Counted from the stretch's first letter, positions 34,400 through 42,361 are shown. The stretch is 64,000 nucleotides of DNA from Mesoflavibacter sp. (GCA_017792345.1 CP051228.1:124001-188000); one strand, 5' to 3'. Program-made: numbers and translations. Notes: a model not told the origin generated them from the letters alone.

Positions 34400-35677
34400 A
34401 TGGCAAAGTTCGACGATACCCGATCCTATTACCGGGCGACCGCCCATACCGCCCCCAGCCACCCCCGGCTGGAAGGCGAGCACAAGGCCGATATCGCCAT
34501 TCTCGGCGCCGGCTATACCGGGCTTTCCGCCGCGCTGGAACTGGCGGAGGCCGGTTATTCCGTAATTGTTGTCGAAGCGGAGACGGTCGGCTTCGGTGCG
34601 TCCGGCCGCAATGGCGGGCAGGTCTGCAGCGGCTTCAACAAGTCGATGCATCACGTCGAGAAGGTCGTCGGCAGCGAGGGGGCGAAAGTCGCCTGGGAAA
34701 TCGCGGACGGCGCGCCCAAACTGGTCGGCGAGCGCATCAAGAAATACGGCATCGATTGCGACCTCAAATGGGGTTATCTGCATGCCGCCGAGAAGAAGAG
34801 CCAGTTCGAAGGCCTGAAGGAAGACCAGGCGGAGTGGGAAAAATGGGGCTATACCGGCTCCAAACTCTATGAAGGTTCCGCCGTCCGGGAAAAGATCGGG
34901 ACCGACCGCTATGTCGGCGCACTGTGGGAACCGGGTGCCGGCCATGTCCATCCGCTGAACTATTGCCTGGGCCTCGGCAAAGCCGCGCATGAGGCCGGCG
35001 CCCAGATTTTCGAGAACAGCCGCGCCATTCGCCTGGATACCGGCGACAAGCCCGCGATCCATACCGAACATGGATCGGTGCATGCCGAACACCTCATTCT
35101 GGCCGGCAATGCCTATCTGCGCGAGACGGAGCCCTATCTGTTCAGGCGCCTGATGCCGGTCGGCAGCTATATCGTCGCGACGGAGCCGTTGGGCGACAAC
35201 CGGGCGAAGACGCTGCTGCCCACCGACGACGCGGTTTCGAACTGTAACTTCATCGTCGACTATTACCGGCTCAGCGCGGACAAGCGCATGCTGTTCGGCG
35301 GCCGTGCAACCTATTCAGGGCTGGAGCCGAACGATCTGGGCGGTTTCGTGCGCCCGCGCATGCTGCATGTCTTCCCGGAACTGGACGATGTGAAGATCGA
35401 TCATGTCTGGGGCGGCTATATCGGCATCACGGTCGATCGCATGCCGCATGTCGGGCGCATCGGCAACCGCACCTATTTCAGCCAGGGTTATTCCGGACAC
35501 GGCCTAGCGCTCAGCAATATGTGCGGGAAGATTCTGGCGGAGGCCATCAAGGGCCAGACGCAGAAGTTCGACATCATGCACAAATTCAAGCACCCGATCT
35601 TCCCCGGCGGCCGGTTCCGGACGCCCCTCCTGACACTCGGCATGTTTTGGTATCGCCTGAAGGACGCTTTGGCGTAA
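34400..35677 (+). CDS. puuB: FAD-dependent amine oxidase (gamma-glutamylputrescine oxidase, PuuB-like)
   Basis: 425 residues, DAO family. The FAD-binding dinucleotide fold IAILGAGYTGLSAALELAEA is at about 32-51, followed by VVEAETVGFGASGRNGGQVC, characteristic of PuuB/OrdL-type oxidases. The C-terminal FAD contact is GYSGHGLALSNMCGK. It oxidises gamma-glutamyl amines to the aldehyde with release of ammonia and hydrogen peroxide. Starts three bases after the PuuA-like gene, so cotranscribed. The later pathway genes (aldehyde dehydrogenase, hydrolase) are not in this window. Confidence 0.9.
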   Translation: MAKFDDTRSYYRATAHTAPSHPRLEGEHKADIAILGAGYTGLSAALELAEAGYSVIVVEAETVGFGASGRNGGQVCSGFNKSMHHVEKVVGSEGAKVAWEIADGAPKLVGERIKKYGIDCDLKWGYLHAAEKKSQFEGLKEDQAEWEKWGYTGSKLYEGSAVREKIGTDRYVGALWEPGAGHVHPLNYCLGLGKAAHEAGAQIFENSRAIRLDTGDKPAIHTEHGSVHAEHLILAGNAYLRETEPYLFRRLMPVGSYIVATEPLGDNRAKTLLPTDDAVSNCNFIVDYYRLSADKRMLFGGRATYSGLEPNDLGGFVRPRMLHVFPELDDVKIDHVWGGYIGITVDRMPHVGRIGNRTYFSQGYSGHGLALSNMCGKILAEAIKGQTQKFDIMHKFKHPIFPGGRFRTPLLTLGMFWYRLKDALA

Positions 35678-35751
35678 GCTCCCGTCCGGCACGATTCCTG
35701 CTTGCCCGACGAGCGGGAGGGCGGATCGACCGCCGTATCGAGGAAACCAGC

Positions 35752-36087
35752 ATGTTCAGCCGCCTGATGCGCATCATCAAACCGGGCGACCGGCGTAAGG
35801 AACGCCGGGTCAAGGTCCGGTTCCCCGCGGAAGTGGGCGGCCTTAAGGGCCGGGTCACCGATGTCAGCCTGGGTGGTTTCGGGTTCTACCCGGATCAGGA
35901 AGGGCTGGCCGAGGGCGACGAGGTCATGGCGGTTCTGATGCCGGACGAATTCACCACCATCGAAATCCCCTGCCGAGTGGTCGGCGCGGATGACGAGGGC
36001 ATGGTGGTCTGTGTCGCCTTCATCAAGGTGACCCCGGACCAGTTCGATCCGCTTCAGGACATTATCGCCCATCAGGCGCTGGGCTGA
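35752..36087 (+). CDS. PilZ domain protein
   Basis: 111 residues from the ATG at 35752 (AGGA seven bases upstream). The c-di-GMP-binding motif is seen as RRKERRVKVRFPAEV (RxxxR) and DVSLGGFGFY (the D/NxSxxG motif), both intact, so c-di-GMP binding is expected. A single domain, so it must act on a partner. The reading frame is open upstream, but that overlaps puuB and is not used. Cytoplasmic. Confidence 0.88.
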   Translation: MFSRLMRIIKPGDRRKERRVKVRFPAEVGGLKGRVTDVSLGGFGFYPDQEGLAEGDEVMAVLMPDEFTTIEIPCRVVGADDEGMVVCVAFIKVTPDQFDPLQDIIAHQALG

Positions 36088-36105
36088 GCCGCGCCGGAAT
36101 TCCGC

Positions 36106-36531
36106 CTACAGGAAATCTTCCAGTTCGAGGCCCAGCACGTCGCAGATGGCCTCGCACTGGGCGCGCTCGCTTTCCAGGAAAACGCCGTCGGCGCGGCTGA
36201 TCGCCAGGGCGACTTTGACCAAAAGTACGGCGTCCCCGGCCTCATGCCGCATTTCCTTGACCGCTTCCAGCGCGTGACGGCGGCCCTTGGCTTCGGCCTG
36301 GACAATGCCGTCGACATAGCCGTTGAACAAATCCACGGCCTCATGCACGTCGAAAAAGCGCAGTTTGTCGATGGCTTCCAGGATCTGGTCGACGCGCCCG
36401 CGTTCCGACAGGGAAACTTCGCCATCGGCAATCGCGACCAGGGCACAGCACGCCATGCACGCCTCTAGGAACGGCCGGTTCCTGCGCCGTGCCGTTCGCT
36501 CTTCGATTGCGTGCCGAACCCCCTCAAACAT
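36106..36531 (-). CDS. TerB-family protein
   Basis: 141 residues from the ATG at 36531, all-helical. EACMACCALVAIADGEVSLSERGRVDQIL is the first metal-site helix pair of TerB (split here for length: CALVAIADGEVSLSER) and VKVALAISRADGVFLESERAQ the second, both with acidic residues for metal binding. Originally described in tellurite resistance clusters; stand-alone copies have no settled role. Convergent with the PilZ gene 18 bases away. Confidence 0.8.
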   Translation of the reverse strand: MFEGVRHAIEERTARRRNRPFLEACMACCALVAIADGEVSLSERGRVDQILEAIDKLRFFDVHEAVDLFNGYVDGIVQAEAKGRRHALEAVKEMRHEAGDAVLLVKVALAISRADGVFLESERAQCEAICDVLGLELEDFL

Positions 36532-36682
36532 ACCGATCCCCCGACCAGGCGCCATCCCCGGATTGGCGCAGGCCGACAATGTGCCCTTGCCGCAGTGCAG
36601 CGGTCAAGTGACGGGTCTGCGCGCAAGCAGGTCGTTTTTTCCTTAGTCACCGCCCCGAATTACATTAGAGTGATGCCACTGA

Positions 36683-36876
36683 GAGAGCGGTTCCCCGCAA
36701 GGGGATCAAAAGGGAATTCGGTGTGGCGACGGACGCAATGTCCCGACCCGAGGCCGAAGCTGCCCCCGCAACTGTAAGCGGCGAGCCGACCGCCACGTCC
36801 AGGCCACTGACGGGATACCGTTGGGAAGGCCAGGCGGACCGGCACCGACCCGCGAGCCAGGAGACCTGCCGCTCAC
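36683..36876 (+). promoter_or_regulatory. Cobalamin riboswitch
   Basis: The conserved core is present in order: AAAAGGGAATTCGGTG, GCTGCCCCCGCAACTGTAAGC (the B12 box region at 36759-36779), CCACTG, GGGAAGGC and GAGCCAGGAGACCTGCC at its 3' end. The closing helix can form between GAGCGGT-like sequence near 36684 and the ACC..GCTC at the end. Downstream, a CCGGG/CCCGG hairpin (36896-36913) abuts the ribosome-binding site GGAGGAGG of the next gene, a plausible translational expression platform. The RNA faces the unknown 105-aa gene at 36926, so adenosyl- or other cobalamin should repress it. Confidence 0.96.
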
Positions 36877-36925
36877 TGAAACGCAACCCTATTGTCCGGG
36901 CGGGGTGTCCCGGGAGGAGGTTTCT

Positions 36926-37243
36926 ATGAGTAGTGTTCCGTCCGCATTTCCGGCTGCGGAAATCGATATTGCGGCGTTCGACCCTGGACAGAGCCTGTCC
37001 GCCCTTTACATGGCAGAAGAACCTTTGCCGCGCGGTGCGGCGGAAGGGGCAATTCTGTCCTGGCTCCTCGCCCTGCCCGATGGCACCGATCCGGCGCGGG
37101 CTGCCCAAATTCTCGGCGAAACGTCGCCTTTCTCCGATGCATCCGGCGGCGAAGCCGGCAAGGCGAGCGAGTTGCTGAGGCAGATCGCGCAGTTTCCGGC
37201 TGAACGTCTGGCCCGGCCGAGACGCCGGCGGGTCAGGAACTAG
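36926..37243 (+). CDS. Unknown small protein under cobalamin riboswitch control
   Basis: 105 residues. Start at ATG 36926 with a strong GGAGGAGG five bases upstream. No family recognised. The sequence is acidic in the middle and ends in a basic tail (RPRRRRVRN); no signal peptide, no membrane segment, no cysteine or histidine to bind metal. The stretch LPRGAAEGAILSWLLALPDG and AGKASELLRQIAQFPAERLA suggest helices. The gene is read directly from the riboswitch, and the neighbouring yciB gene starts 80 bases on. Being controlled by B12 and not resembling known transport or synthesis proteins, it may be a new cobalamin-linked factor. Codon use looks like that of its neighbours. Confidence 0.75.
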   Translation: MSSVPSAFPAAEIDIAAFDPGQSLSALYMAEEPLPRGAAEGAILSWLLALPDGTDPARAAQILGETSPFSDASGGEAGKASELLRQIAQFPAERLARPRRRRVRN

Positions 37244-37322
37244 AACGTTCCATCGGCATTCAGGGACCGGTGGCGTGAAGGAACGGATGACGCGGCCAAC
37301 CGCATCGCCTATATAGCCTCCT

Positions 37323-37913
37323 ATGACGGATGTTCCTTCCCGCCCCGGTCCTCCCTGGCTGACCCAACTGGTCGATTTCGCGCCGCTGGCAGCCTTTGTC
37401 GTCACCTACTTCCTCAGTAACGATCTGTTCCTGGCAACGAAGGTCGTGATGGGCGCCAGCGCGGCGGCCGTCGTGCTGTCGCTGGTGGTTGCCCGTCGGA
37501 TTCCGTGGATGCCGCTATTGACGGCCGTCCTGGTCGGGGTATTCGGCGGTTTGACGCTCTATCTGAACGATCCCAGCTTCATCAAGATGAAGCCCAGCAT
37601 CATCAATACGCTGTTCGGGATCGGCCTGCTGGCGGCCCTGGCTTTCGGCAAGATGCCGCTGCGATCGGTCATGGGCGGCAGTTTCACCATGCCGGACCGT
37701 GCCTGGAAGGTGCTGACGCTGCGTTGCGCCATCTTCTTCCTGTGTCTCGCCCTGCTGAACGAGATCGTCTGGCGCAGCGTATCGGAAGAGATTTGGGTCT
37801 ATTTCCGGTTTCCCGGTCTGATCGCGATCACCTTCCTGTTCTTCATCGCCCAGGTGCCCTTCATGATGCGGCACAGCGAAACCGACACGGCGGAAGAAGC
37901 CGGAGATCAGTAA
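37323..37913 (+). CDS. yciB: Inner membrane-spanning protein YciB (septation protein A family)
   Basis: 196 residues with five to six hydrophobic segments. Family signatures: LVDFAPLAAFVVTYFLSNDLF near the N-terminus (given here in part as LVDFAPLAAFVVTYF), NDPSFIKMKPSIINTLFG in the middle and LLNEIVWRSVSEEIWVYFR towards the end. Inner-membrane protein linked to envelope synthesis and septation. Its stop overlaps the convergent NUDIX gene by seven bases. Confidence 0.93.
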   Translation: MTDVPSRPGPPWLTQLVDFAPLAAFVVTYFLSNDLFLATKVVMGASAAAVVLSLVVARRIPWMPLLTAVLVGVFGGLTLYLNDPSFIKMKPSIINTLFGIGLLAALAFGKMPLRSVMGGSFTMPDRAWKVLTLRCAIFFLCLALLNEIVWRSVSEEIWVYFRFPGLIAITFLFFIAQVPFMMRHSETDTAEEAGDQ

Positions 37914-38458
37914 TCCCCGGTCTCGCCGTCCGGATTGCCGAATGGCGCGGACGGAACCGGCCCGGTCATCGACCGGCGGTGGGCCAAGGCCCAATGCACC
38001 GACGGGAAGGCGATCTCCACCGTCGGGATTTCATCCCAGTCGAAGAATCGGACCTCCAGGCTTTCTTCTCCCGCGGCAACGCCGGGTGACGCCAGATGCG
38101 CGGCATAGATCAACTGTACCTGGCTGATCCTGGGGATCGTGTAGACCGCCAAAAGGCCGTCGATCGCGATATCGGCGCAGGCTTCTTCGCGTGCTTCGCG
38201 CCGGGCCCCGTCTTCCACCGTTTCGTTCAGTTCCAGATAACCGGCCGGGATCGTCCAGAAGCCACGGCGCGGTTCGATCGACCGGCGGCACAGCAATACC
38301 TTGCCGTCTTCGACGACGACGGCGCCGGCAACGATCAAGGGGTTTTCATATTGGATGAAGCCGCAATCCGGGCAGGTCAGGCGCGTACGGTTATCGCCTT
38401 CCGGAACCTTTCGAACCGTCGGGCCGCGCGCAGTGATCTTGTCGGATTTGTCGCCCAT
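37907..38458 (-). CDS. NUDIX hydrolase with N-terminal zinc ribbon
   Basis: 183 residues from the ATG at 38458; a TTG 45 bases upstream is possible. The zinc-ribbon-like start (RLTCPDCGFIQYENP) has only one CxxC, so it may be degenerate. The Nudix box reads GYLELNETVEDGARREAREE, with cysteine where the last conserved glycine usually stands. NudC-like or ADP-ribose pyrophosphatase-like substrates are possible. Overlaps yciB at the stop codons (convergent). Confidence 0.88.
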   Translation of the reverse strand: MGDKSDKITARGPTVRKVPEGDNRTRLTCPDCGFIQYENPLIVAGAVVVEDGKVLLCRRSIEPRRGFWTIPAGYLELNETVEDGARREAREEACADIAIDGLLAVYTIPRISQVQLIYAAHLASPGVAAGEESLEVRFFDWDEIPTVEIAFPSVHWALAHRRSMTGPVPSAPFGNPDGETGDY

Positions 38459-38564
38459 CGCGGGCCGATCATGCGACTTGGGCTTGTCCGTCGCAAGTGA
38501 CAACTGCTATTCGCTTGGCGCGGCGCGGGGATCGCCCCCGGGGCGCGGCGAGGGGGATTATCGC

Positions 38565-39680
38565 ATGGCCGATCTGCGGCGTATTATCGACGAGGCGGAA
38601 GAACATTACCGGCGCGGGCGCCTGCACGAAGCCGCCGAGGCGTATCAGCGTGTCCTGGAACGGCGACCCGACGATGTCGAGGCCCTGGAATGGCGCGGCG
38701 AGATCGCGGTCCAGTTGGACGACTACGAGACGGCGGTCGAAGCGCTGGGCCGGGCGCGGGAACTGCGCGGCGACGATTCCTTCACGGAATACACCAATCT
38801 CGGCCTGTCTTATTATGAGCTGAACCTGCCGGCGGAAGCGGTCGAAACCCTATGGCAGGCCGTGCGCCGGGACGCGACCGACCTGGTCTCGCATTCCAAT
38901 CTGGGTAAGGCGCTTTACGACCTCTACGCCAACAATGGCGAGGAAGACGCTGTGCGGATCGCGGCGGAATGGATGCGGCGGTTTCCGGAAGTCCCGGACG
39001 CCCAGCATATCGGTCCCGCGATTTCCGGCCAGGGTCTGCCCAAGACCGCCAGCGCGGCCTATGTCGAGGATATCTTCAACGATTATGCGCCGATATTCGA
39101 CGAGAAGCTGGCCGAACTGGGATACCGCGCCCCGGCGCTGATCCTTAAGGCGCTGCAACCGCATCTGCCGCCGCCGAACCGGGACCTGGTCGTACTGGAC
39201 GCCGGCTGCGGGACCGGCTTGTGCGCCCCGCTGCTGTCGCCCCTGGCGCAACACCTGGACGGTGTCGACCTGTCGCCGAAGATGCTGGAAAAAGCGAAGA
39301 CCAAGAACCTGTATGACCGGCTCGAAAAGCGGGAGCTGACCGCCTTTCTGAACGACGCGCCCGATACCTATGACCTGATCGTGGCAGCCGATGTCCTGTG
39401 CTATTTCGGCGATCTGGCCGAGGCGGCGGACGGGTTCCGGCAGGCCCTGGTCCCCACCGGGCGTCTGGGATTCTCGGTGGAGCGACTGGCGGATGACGAC
39501 GCCGTCGCCGGGGGGTACCGCCTGGATCAAAGCGGTCGATACAAGCATGACGAGGCCTATGTCGCCCGCGTCCTGGAAGAGGCCGGATTGATCCTCATCG
39601 ACATCGCCCGGGAAGACCTGCGCAGCGAATACGGCATCCCCGTCGGCGGGCTGATCGTGACCGCCGCGAAGCCCGCTTGA
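38565..39680 (+). CDS. TPR-methyltransferase fusion protein
   Basis: 371 residues from the ATG at 38565. N-terminal 130 residues hold TPR repeats (AEEHYRRGRLHEAAEAYQRVL; TNLGLSYYELNLPAEAVETL in part). Then a class I methyltransferase with motif VVLDAGCGTGLCAPLLSPL and DGVDLSPKMLEKAK. Similar TPR-methyltransferases are widespread in Alphaproteobacteria, with unknown substrates, probably protein or small molecule. The 3' neighbour, another TPR protein, begins 43 bases on. Confidence 0.85.
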   Translation: MADLRRIIDEAEEHYRRGRLHEAAEAYQRVLERRPDDVEALEWRGEIAVQLDDYETAVEALGRARELRGDDSFTEYTNLGLSYYELNLPAEAVETLWQAVRRDATDLVSHSNLGKALYDLYANNGEEDAVRIAAEWMRRFPEVPDAQHIGPAISGQGLPKTASAAYVEDIFNDYAPIFDEKLAELGYRAPALILKALQPHLPPPNRDLVVLDAGCGTGLCAPLLSPLAQHLDGVDLSPKMLEKAKTKNLYDRLEKRELTAFLNDAPDTYDLIVAADVLCYFGDLAEAADGFRQALVPTGRLGFSVERLADDDAVAGGYRLDQSGRYKHDEAYVARVLEEAGLILIDIAREDLRSEYGIPVGGLIVTAAKPA

Positions 39681-39723
39681 ACAGCACTTTCCCGCCGCCC
39701 CGCACACAGTGTATGGTCTGACG

Positions 39724-41517
39724 ATGGACGATAAGGACGCAACCCAGGGCGGCGAAATTCAGACACCGTCGACCGCCGACCCGAACGGGACCGGCGGAAC
39801 CGAGACCGACCGCGCCACACCGCCCGCCAATCCACCCGCCGTGAAGGCACGGCCGGTCGCGAAAGCCATCGTCAAGAAGCCCGGCGCCCGCACAGGTGGG
39901 GCGAAAATCCAACCGGCCAAAGTCGTCGCCAAGGCGATCCCCGTGAAAAAGGCGGTCGCCAAGGCTCGCCCGGTCGCAAAGGCGATCGTAAAGGCGGCAC
40001 CCAAGAAAGTCCCCGTACCGCAACAATCCGCCCCGGAACAACCGGGCGCGGCGCCCGCGGTTCCCGAACCCGCCGGCGCCCCGGCCACTCCCCCGACAGA
40101 AAAGATCGCCCGCCCGCCTCAACCTGTGGCTCAGGTCGTGGCCCGACCGGAAGCCGATCCGCAATTGCTGATGCGCCGCGCCCTGCGCGCCCATGGCGAG
40201 GGGAAGCTGGACGAGGCCTCGGATCTTTACGGCCGAATTCTGTCCATCGACCCGGAATTCGCACCGGCCTGGATCAATCTCGGCGTTCTGTTGCGCCGGA
40301 TCGGCAAACTGAATTCCGCCGTGACCTGTCTGAAGCGCGGCATCGCCCTGAAACCCAATGACGGGCCGGCCTGGTCCAATCTGGGTAACGCCCTGCGGGC
40401 CGTGAACCGGCTGGACGATGCCATCTCCGCCCAGCGCCGGGCACTGGACCTCTCATCGGATGTTGCACGCATCCACTACAATTACGGGCTAACCGTTCGC
40501 GACAAGGGCGATTTGACGGAGGCTGGCAATGCGATCCGCCGGGCAAGCCTGCTCGGCTACGATGCGCCGGAACTGCCGTGGGATCAGTCGCTGACGCAGC
40601 TGCTGTCCGGCAATCTGGCGCAAGGCTTTCAGACCTATGAAAGCCGATGGAAACTGCCGGAGATCAAGCGGCTTCACACCAATGCGCCGGATTGGGACGG
40701 CGCACCCCTGGACGGCAAGACGCTGCTGGTCTGGGCAGAGCAAGGCATGGGCGACACGCTCCAATTCTGCCGCTATGTCATCGATTCCTCGGACGGAATC
40801 GCCGGGGCCGGCGGCAAGATCGTCCTGGAGGTTCAGGCCCCGCTGGCACGCATTCTTCAGCGATCGCCGGAGTTCTCCAAGGTCACGGTCATCCCGCGCG
40901 GCACAAGGTTGCCGAAGTTCGATTTCCAGGTACCGCTGCTCAGCCTGCCGCGCCTGCTGGGCACCACATTGGATTCGATCCCGGACCACTGCCCTTACAT
41001 CCTGCCGCCGCCCGATGCGGAAAAGCCTGCCGGTCTGCATCCCGAACGCATGAAGGTCGGGCTGTGCTGGGCGGGGAAGCCCAGCCACAAGAACGACCGA
41101 AACCGGTCCGTCTCGCTGGAGGAATGCGCCACGCTGTTCGACCTGCCGAAGACGGATTTCGTGTCGCTGCAGAAAGGTCCCGCCGTCCAGGACATCGCCA
41201 ACCTGTCCCTCGGCCCGCTGCTGCGGGATCTGGGCAGCGGATTTCGCGATTTCGCCGATACGGCGGCGGCGATCCGGGCCCTCGACCTCGTCATCACCGT
41301 CGACACCTCCGTCGCGCATCTGGCCGGCGCGATGGCGCGACCGGTCTGGGTTCTGCTGCCCTATGCCCCGGATTGGCGCTGGATGCTGCACCGGGACGAC
41401 AGCCCCTGGTACCCGTCCATGACGCTGTTCCGCCAGACCAGCCCCGGCGATTGGAGCGAGGTCTTCAGTCGGGTCCGTCACGCCTTGATCCGCAAACTGC
41501 GTATGGCCAACAGGTAG
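39724..41517 (+). CDS. TPR protein with histone H1-like N-terminus and glycosyltransferase-like C-terminus
   Basis: 597 residues from ATG 39724 (GTG 39709 is an alternative). Residues 1-40 are polar; 41-96 are a Lys/Ala/Pro/Val-rich basic tail in which ARPVAKAIVK occurs twice exactly, like histone H1 or AlgP tails; 97-140 is a Pro/Ala hinge. From about 145, TPR repeats (LDEASDLYGRILSIDPEFAP; WINLGVLLRRIGKLNSAVTC). The last 280 residues resemble a GT-B glycosyltransferase of family 9/41 (VWAEQGMGDTLQFCRY; VGLCWAGKPSHKNDRNRS; VITVDTSVAHLAGAMARPVW). Function unknown; the combination is unusual. Confidence 0.78.
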   Translation: MDDKDATQGGEIQTPSTADPNGTGGTETDRATPPANPPAVKARPVAKAIVKKPGARTGGAKIQPAKVVAKAIPVKKAVAKARPVAKAIVKAAPKKVPVPQQSAPEQPGAAPAVPEPAGAPATPPTEKIARPPQPVAQVVARPEADPQLLMRRALRAHGEGKLDEASDLYGRILSIDPEFAPAWINLGVLLRRIGKLNSAVTCLKRGIALKPNDGPAWSNLGNALRAVNRLDDAISAQRRALDLSSDVARIHYNYGLTVRDKGDLTEAGNAIRRASLLGYDAPELPWDQSLTQLLSGNLAQGFQTYESRWKLPEIKRLHTNAPDWDGAPLDGKTLLVWAEQGMGDTLQFCRYVIDSSDGIAGAGGKIVLEVQAPLARILQRSPEFSKVTVIPRGTRLPKFDFQVPLLSLPRLLGTTLDSIPDHCPYILPPPDAEKPAGLHPERMKVGLCWAGKPSHKNDRNRSVSLEECATLFDLPKTDFVSLQKGPAVQDIANLSLGPLLRDLGSGFRDFADTAAAIRALDLVITVDTSVAHLAGAMARPVWVLLPYAPDWRWMLHRDDSPWYPSMTLFRQTSPGDWSEVFSRVRHALIRKLRMANR

Positions 41518-41547
41518 GCTCGGTCACCCCCGGGCCAACTTTGTTCC

Positions 41548-41581
41548 GTTTTGTTCTCTTTAGTAAAAATGGGAACAAAAC
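41548..41581. promoter_or_regulatory. Inverted repeat GTTTTGTTC/GAACAAAAC
   Basis: Perfect 9-bp arms (41548-41556 and 41573-41581) separated by 16 bases, 31 bases after the upstream TPR gene. The A+T-rich arms and the lack of a T tract make a terminator unlikely on the sequence seen; an operator is possible. The nearby GTTC pair is spaced by six bases, not the seven of the alphaproteobacterial LexA box. Confidence 0.4.
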
Positions 41582-41665
41582 AAGAATTACCTCACCGCTT
41601 CTGACACTGATCACTTTCCAACGGCTTGTCGGACCCCTTGTTCCTTTCCGAACGGGCCGCTTTGT

Positions 41666-41686
41666 CTTGTCTGAATATTCGACAAG
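41666..41686. promoter_or_regulatory. Near-palindrome CTTGTC/GACAAG around GAATATTC
   Basis: CTTGTC (41666-41671) and GACAAG (41681-41686) are exact inverted copies, and the palindrome GAATATTC lies between, offset by half a base pair. About 35 bases upstream of the proposed mraZ promoter -35 element. Candidate upstream activator or repressor site. Confidence 0.4.
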
Positions 41687-41721
41687 AACTTCAAATGCGC
41701 CGGATTTCCAGGGCTTATTCA

Positions 41722-41749
41722 TTGACGAATAGCAAGTTCCCATGATATC
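41722..41749 (+). promoter_or_regulatory. Candidate dcw promoter upstream of mraZ
   Basis: TTGACG at 41722-41727 is a good -35; a weak -10 (GATATC, 41744-41749) lies 16 bases after it. This -10 region falls within the first MraZ box repeats, so MraZ binding would occlude it. The remaining 160 bases to mraZ would form an untranslated leader. Other promoters in the 388-base gap (41518-41905) are possible. Confidence 0.4.
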
Positions 41750-41768
41750 CCATGATTACCCATAGACG
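41739..41768 (-). promoter_or_regulatory. MraZ boxes (three TGGG repeats, 10-bp spacing)
   Basis: CCCATGATAT, CCCATGATTA and CCCATAGACG start at 41739, 41749 and 41759. On the minus strand this is three TGGG units exactly 10 bases apart, the spacing of the MraZ operator described in E. coli (TGGG plus one base, with five-base spacers). MraZ, encoded at 41906, represses its own dcw operon, so this is the expected autoregulatory site. The motif is on the minus strand relative to mraZ. Confidence 0.7.
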
Positions 41769-41905
41769 TGCGTGGTGGCAAAATGTGGTCGGACTACGTC
41801 CGCATCACGCACTGAAGGGAGTTGGAACCCGGGAGAACCGGGGGTTCCGACGGAGGAACGGCGATCCGGACGCGGACCGCCAGGCGACAAAGGGGTGACG
41901 GCGAC

Positions 41906-42361
41906 ATGGCGCTGTTTACCGGCACGTTCGAAAACAAGGTCGATCGGAAGGGACGCGTTTCCCTGCCGGCCGATTTTCGTGCCGAACTGCCGGAAGGCGG
42001 AGAGCGAGTCGTCTACATCTACCCCTCGCCCAAGCACGATGCGCTGGAAGCCTGCGACAAGGCCTTCATGCAGCGCCTGGTGCAAGCCATCGAGGAGCAG
42101 CCGCTCTATTCCGATGAAGAGGAAGACCTGAACCAGTCCATCGTCGCCCAGGCCCGCAAGGCCTTGCTGGACGAGACGGGTCGCCTCGTACTGGCGCCGG
42201 AACTGGCCGGCCACGCCGGGATCGACGACAAGGCCGTGTTCGTCGGCCAGGGTTCGCGGTTCCAGATCTGGTCGCCCGAGCGCTATTCCGATCACAGCGA
42301 GCGCGCCCGCGCCCGCGCCAAGGGCCGCACATTGGCTCTGAAACCGGCGGGGGGTGCATGA
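41906..42361 (+). CDS. mraZ: Transcriptional regulator/division protein MraZ
   Basis: 151 residues from ATG 41906, preceded by AAGGGG. Two SpoVT/AbrB-like repeats are visible (MALFTGTFENKVDRKGRVSLPADFR in part; LLDETGRLVLAPELAGHAG). Forms a ring-shaped DNA-binding complex and represses the dcw cluster it heads. The MraZ boxes lie 140-165 bases upstream. The stop overlaps the rsmH start (ATGA). Confidence 0.95.
   Translation: MALFTGTFENKVDRKGRVSLPADFRAELPEGGERVVYIYPSPKHDALEACDKAFMQRLVQAIEEQPLYSDEEEDLNQSIVAQARKALLDETGRLVLAPELAGHAGIDDKAVFVGQGSRFQIWSPERYSDHSERARARAKGRTLALKPAGGA

Noticed and set aside
41543-41556. GTTC repeat suggesting a LexA (SOS) box
   Set aside because: The spacing is six bases, not the seven of the alphaproteobacterial GTTC-N7-GTTC site, and mraZ is not an SOS gene.
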